Shown: positions 8,263 to 10,990 of the stretch, in pieces
How positions within the stretch are numbered: the first letter of the stretch is position 1
Layout of the letters: every line of letters starts with the position of its first letter
Assembly: GCA_021785095.1 (NCBI GenBank)
Contig: JAJYGM010000594.1
Span: 1 to 10,990 of the forward strand
Length of the DNA stretch: 10,990 nucleotides
Source: Actinomycetes bacterium
GTDB taxonomy: Bacteria; Actinomycetota; Acidimicrobiia; Acidimicrobiales; Bog-793
Reading direction: 5' to 3'
Notes under the pieces: generated by a model
Told to the model about the DNA's origin: nothing
Databases searched by the model: none
Seen by the model: only the letters and a program-made list of their open reading frames with translations
Position numbers and translations under genes: made by a program

Positions 8263-8267
8263 TCCTC
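8263..8267 (-). promoter_or_regulatory. Shine-Dalgarno GAGGA for drmE start at 8254
   Basis: On the minus strand GAGGA lies eight bases before the GTG at 8254. The competing GTG at 8344 and ATG at 8290 lack a comparable site. This decides the start chosen for drmE. Confidence 0.5.
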
Positions 8268-8345
8268 GCGGATGGCTGTGACCTCGACATGGAGCGACAT
8301 CGGAGCTGGTCCCGGACGGGTTCCGCGTCGCTCAGCGGCCTCACC

Positions 8346-9971
8346 TCAATGGCGGCCCGCGGGTGCCCGCGGCTGCCCGCGCACGACGGCGACGACCTTG
8401 GCAGCCGACTCGACCGGATCTTCGTGTTCCCAGAACCTCAACACAGTCCAGCCTGCCTCGGCGAGCCGCGCGTCCGTGTCGTCGTCGCGTGAACGGTTGG
8501 CGCCGAACTTCTCCTTCCACGCCTGGCCGTTGCTCTTGGGCAGGGTGCCGTGCGAGGGACACCCGTGCCAGTAGCAGCCGTCGACGTAGACAGCGACCCG
8601 GGCACCCTTGAAGACGATATCAGCGCGCCGCCGATTGCCGTCCACGGCATGGTCAACGACGTAGCGGAGCCCCTGCCGGTCCAGCTCCGAGCGCAGCAAC
8701 AACTCGGGCTTAGTGTCTCGCCGCTTGGTCGTCTTCATCCGGTGGCGGCTCGCGTCGCTCGATGCTGGGGGGAAGGCCGCCCGACGGGGACGGGTTGTCT
8801 TCGTGGTGACCTGGCCCGCGCCCTTCTTGGGGGGAAAGAGAGTTCCCAGCAGGGCCGTACCCACGTGGACTCCGAGGAGCGGGGGCACCGCATTGCCGAC
8901 CACATGCGCCCAGGTGTTCCTCTTCTTCTTGGATCCGAGATCGAAGAAATCAGGCAGTGTCTGGAGGCGGGCTGCCTCGCGCGGGGTGATCGTCCTGACC
9001 TCGTCCGGGTGGACGTATCGTCCCTGGCCCATCGAGCCGTAACCGGTGGTGATCGTCTGGGCGGGCTTGCTCCAGTCCAGCCGCCCATACATCGACACGT
9101 AGCTGTGGTCGCCGCGGTGACAGACCGGGCGACGCTCGTTGGGCAGGTCGTACTCGTCGTTATCGATGAGCCACTGCATCCGGCCCCGGTTCTCACCGGT
9201 AGCTGCGCTCGGTGCGTTCGGGCCGATCGCATCAGCGACGTCGACGAGATCACGGATCGCCCAGTCGACGCTGCGGGCTGTGTGATCGCAACAGGCGATG
9301 GTGGTCCCGAGGATGGCGGCGGGATCGCCGGATGCGTCGCGGAGAGCGAGCAACAGGTGTCGGCGTCGGCGTTGTGGTACGCCCAGCTCGGTGAGGTCGA
9401 GGACGTCTGTGGCGACGCGATAGCCCGCCTTCACGAGAGCCGCAGTCGCGGCTGGTACCGAACCCCGGACGTCGTGCCGGACCGCCGGGACGTTCTCGAT
9501 GAGCACGGCCCTGGGACGGAGGATCTCGGCGGCTCGGGCGACTCGGACGTAGAGGCCGTTCCGGGTGTCATCCCTTCGGGTGTGGTTGTTGAGGTCCGAG
9601 TGCCCCTGGCAGGGTGGTCCCGCCAGCAGGACGTCGACCTTGCCGATCTCGGCCGCGAGTTTCGCCTCCCTGACTCCAGCTGGCCGGCCGACTGCGCCGC
9701 GGAACATAGCGGCCACGTCCTTCCGGGTCACGCTGGCCCCGGGAAAGTTGAGTTCGAAGACGTCAGCTGCGTCCGGGTCAAGTTCGACTGCCGCCGCGAT
9801 CTCGATTCCGCGGCCGACCCGCTTCGCGGCCTCGGCGAAGCCGAGGCTCAGACCCCCGCCGCCGCAGAAGAGGTCGACCACCCGTACCTTGGGGGTAAGA
9901 GCTTCGTACCCAGGCCGGCGCGACGTCCTGATGAACTCGGAATCCGTGGCACAGACCGTGCATCCCTCCAC
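8346..9971 (-). CDS. drmMII: DNA cytosine-5 methyltransferase fused to a Vsr-type endonuclease (DrmMII-like)
   Basis: The protein has 541 residues from GTG 9971. Residues 29-385 are a C5-cytosine methyltransferase: motif I DLFCGGGG (33-40, AdoMet binding), motif IV GPPCQGHS with catalytic C121, motif VI ENV (159-161), motif VIII GVPQRRRR (197-204), a target-recognition region about 220-305, motif IX TPREAARLQ (329-337) and motif X VGNAVPP (358-364). After a Lys/Thr/Pro/Arg linker, residues about 404-535 are a Vsr domain: MKTTKRRDTKPE start, RADIVF with the expected metal-binding D451, VDGCYWHGCP (463-472), KFGAN.SRD and an AGWTVLRFWE ending. Vsr enzymes nick at T:G mismatches left by deamination of 5-methylcytosine. 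The gene heads the DISARM operon, so it is taken as the modification enzyme. A TTG at 10085 would extend it into the divergent control region and is unlikely. The function of both domains is clear from motifs; the symbol rests on context. Confidence 0.92.
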   Translation of the reverse strand: MEGCTVCATDSEFIRTSRRPGYEALTPKVRVVDLFCGGGGLSLGFAEAAKRVGRGIEIAAAVELDPDAADVFELNFPGASVTRKDVAAMFRGAVGRPAGVREAKLAAEIGKVDVLLAGPPCQGHSDLNNHTRRDDTRNGLYVRVARAAEILRPRAVLIENVPAVRHDVRGSVPAATAALVKAGYRVATDVLDLTELGVPQRRRRHLLLALRDASGDPAAILGTTIACCDHTARSVDWAIRDLVDVADAIGPNAPSAATGENRGRMQWLIDNDEYDLPNERRPVCHRGDHSYVSMYGRLDWSKPAQTITTGYGSMGQGRYVHPDEVRTITPREAARLQTLPDFFDLGSKKKRNTWAHVVGNAVPPLLGVHVGTALLGTLFPPKKGAGQVTTKTTRPRRAAFPPASSDASRHRMKTTKRRDTKPELLLRSELDRQGLRYVVDHAVDGNRRRADIVFKGARVAVYVDGCYWHGCPSHGTLPKSNGQAWKEKFGANRSRDDDTDARLAEAGWTVLRFWEHEDPVESAAKVVAVVRGQPRAPAGRH

Positions 9972-9979
9972 GACCCCCG

Positions 9980-10009
9980 ATCGTACGCGGGTGGAGCAGG
10001 TCCTGGCAG
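9980..10009 (-). promoter_or_regulatory. Candidate promoter of the DISARM operon
   Basis: On the minus strand CTGCCA (10009-10004, four of six matches to the -35 consensus) is separated by 18 bases from TACGAT (9985-9980), which fits the TANNNT form of actinobacterial -10 boxes. Transcription would begin about 9973, two bases before the GTG at 9971, giving a nearly leaderless message. No other gap before the operon is available for a promoter. This is motif reading only. Confidence 0.35.
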
Positions 10010-10068
10010 GATCGGCTCTCACGCGGTCTCGACCCAGCCAGTCCCCGAGATCGTGGCCTGACCCGTCG

Positions 10069-10074
10069 TACGAT
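10069..10074 (+). promoter_or_regulatory. Candidate -10 box (TACGAT) of the HNH gene
   Basis: TACGAT on the plus strand is identical to the -10 box proposed for the leftward operon. Transcription would start near 10081, exactly where codon bias and family resemblance say the HNH coding sequence begins. I see no good -35 hexamer 16-18 bases upstream, so the call is weak. Confidence 0.25.
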
Positions 10075-10080
10075 TCCAGG

Positions 10081-10990
10081 ATCAACAGGGACTACGAGGA
10101 GAGACTCCGGACCGCCGCCATGCTGTGGCTGGATGGGCGTGTCGACGCGGGCGGTGGCGTTCTGTCCTTCCACGACCTCGCCGAGTTCAACTTCGAGGGC
10201 CGCAGGATCCCGTTGATGGACCCACAGCGAGGCATCCGCAAGCCAGCTCACATGTCGGCCGCGTTGTCGATTCGGACCCGGTTCACCCCGCCTGGTCAGG
10301 CTGCGCCATATGAAGACACCGTGGGTCCGGACGGCTTGTTCCGCTACCAGTACCGCGGGCTCGATCCGGATCATCCTGAGCCGAACCATCCCGAGAATGT
10401 GGCGTTGCGGCGTGCCTTCGAGCACGGGCTGCGCCTGGTCTGGTTCGTGGCAGCAGCGCCAGCGGCCTACGTGCCTGTGTACCCGATCTGGATCGTAGCA
10501 GACGAGCCCAGCCAACTCCAGTTCGTGGTGGCCTTCGACCCGGCCCAGCGGCTCGTACCGGTCGGCGACGTCGGCGATGAGGACCAGCGGCGTTACATCC
10601 AACGCCTGACACGGCAGCGGCTACACCAGCCAGTCTTCCGCGTACGGGTGTTGACGGCATACGCCAACCAGTGCGCCATCTGCCGCCTGCGCTATTCCTC
10701 ACTCCTCGATGCCGCCCATATCCTTCCCGACGGGCACCCGCGGGGCGCTCCGATCATCCCGAACGGGCTCTCGCTCTGCAAGATCCACCACGCCGCATAC
10801 GACGAGAATCTCATCGGAGTCCGGCCGGACCTCGTAGTCGAGGTCCGCTCCGACGTGAGCAGTCAGATCGACGGCCCGATGCTGCTCCACGGCTTGCAGG
10901 AGATGGCCGGTGTCCAGCTGGTCCGACCACGTGTCCGGGCGTCGCGGCCGGATCCGGCGCGGCTCGAGGAGCGCTACGAGGAGTTCAGAT
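10081..10990 (+). CDS. HNH endonuclease (3' end beyond window; start unresolved)
   Basis: Frame 1 is open to the right edge, giving at least 303 codons. The HNH nuclease module is at 10672-10803: CAIC (10672-10683), DAAHI (10708-10722) with the first His, NGL (10762-10770) with the Asn, and LCKIHHAAYD (10774-10803) with the last His. The N-terminal 190 residues contain FNFEGRRIP, GIRKPA, PYEDTVGPDG and YQYRG, which I recognise as typical of actinobacterial HNH proteins, possibly an SRA/PUA-like DNA-reading domain. No canonical start lies where coding bias begins: GTG 9991 would add a Ser/Arg/Pro-rich run with weak codon bias, and ATG 10120 would cut into the conserved YEERLRTAAM helix. The coordinate given is the ATC at 10081 where coding character starts. 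It diverges from the DISARM operon; it may be an accessory nuclease or an unrelated defence gene. Confidence 0.82.
   Translation, partial: MNRDYEERLRTAAMLWLDGRVDAGGGVLSFHDLAEFNFEGRRIPLMDPQRGIRKPAHMSAALSIRTRFTPPGQAAPYEDTVGPDGLFRYQYRGLDPDHPEPNHPENVALRRAFEHGLRLVWFVAAAPAAYVPVYPIWIVADEPSQLQFVVAFDPAQRLVPVGDVGDEDQRRYIQRLTRQRLHQPVFRVRVLTAYANQCAICRLRYSSLLDAAHILPDGHPRGAPIIPNGLSLCKIHHAAYDENLIGVRPDLVVEVRSDVSSQIDGPMLLHGLQEMAGVQLVRPRVRASRPDPARLEERYEEFR

Larger units (their letters stand above)
9980..10074. repeat. 8-bp inverted pair ATCGTACG / CGTACGAT in the divergent control region
   Basis: ATCGTACG at 9980-9987 and CGTACGAT at 10067-10074 are exact reverse complements, 79 bases apart. Each contains the palindrome CGTACG and the TACGAT hexamer read outward toward its own gene. 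They could be paired -10 boxes or paired operators for a shared regulator. Confidence 0.35.

Noticed and set aside
8550..10061. 503-codon open frame on the plus strand
   Set aside because: Antisense to the methyltransferase-Vsr gene, whose catalytic motifs are all on the minus strand; the plus-strand translation has no recognisable domain. GC-rich coding DNA commonly keeps the antisense frame open.
9778..10602. 274-codon minus-strand frame
   Set aside because: Runs antisense through the HNH coding region and out of frame into the methyltransferase N-terminus; no domain.
1..10990. CRISPR array, insertion sequence or integrase
   Set aside because: No regularly spaced direct repeats, terminal inverted repeats with a transposase, or recombinase motifs were seen.

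Overview
The window is GC-rich (third codon positions are mostly G or C). It uses GTG starts and tightly packed genes, which fits a high-GC actinobacterium. Nothing in it identifies the species.

Layout: (1) Positions 1-64 carry the last 20 codons of an unidentified rightward gene, followed at once by a strong GC-rich hairpin (71-102). (2) Positions 103-473 hold no convincing gene, only two small dyads. (3) Positions 474-9971, all on the minus strand, form a five-gene operon that matches a class 2 DISARM anti-phage system. In order of transcription the genes are a DNA cytosine-5 methyltransferase fused to a Vsr-type nuclease (drmMII-like), drmE, the helicase drmA, the DUF1998 protein drmB, and the phospholipase-D-fold protein drmC. 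(4) A rightward HNH endonuclease gene diverges from the operon at about 10081 and runs off the right edge.

How the parts probably work together (family knowledge plus inference): the methyltransferase marks host DNA; DrmA and DrmB form the helicase-based complex that recognises and acts on unmarked invading DNA; DrmC is a PLD-type nuclease-like accessory; DrmE is the class 2 marker subunit of unclear biochemistry. DrmE-DrmA and DrmA-DrmB are joined by 4-base stop/start overlaps (GTGA and ATGA), as expected for subunits made in step.

The least ordinary points are these. The methyltransferase and Vsr domains form one uninterrupted polypeptide, so the modification enzyme carries its own mismatch or nicking nuclease. 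The 5' end of drmC looks out of frame with the well-placed ATG just after drmB. A divergent HNH nuclease sits next door, with an 8-bp inverted pair (ATCGTACG / CGTACGAT) in the shared control region and no good canonical start codon where its coding signal begins.
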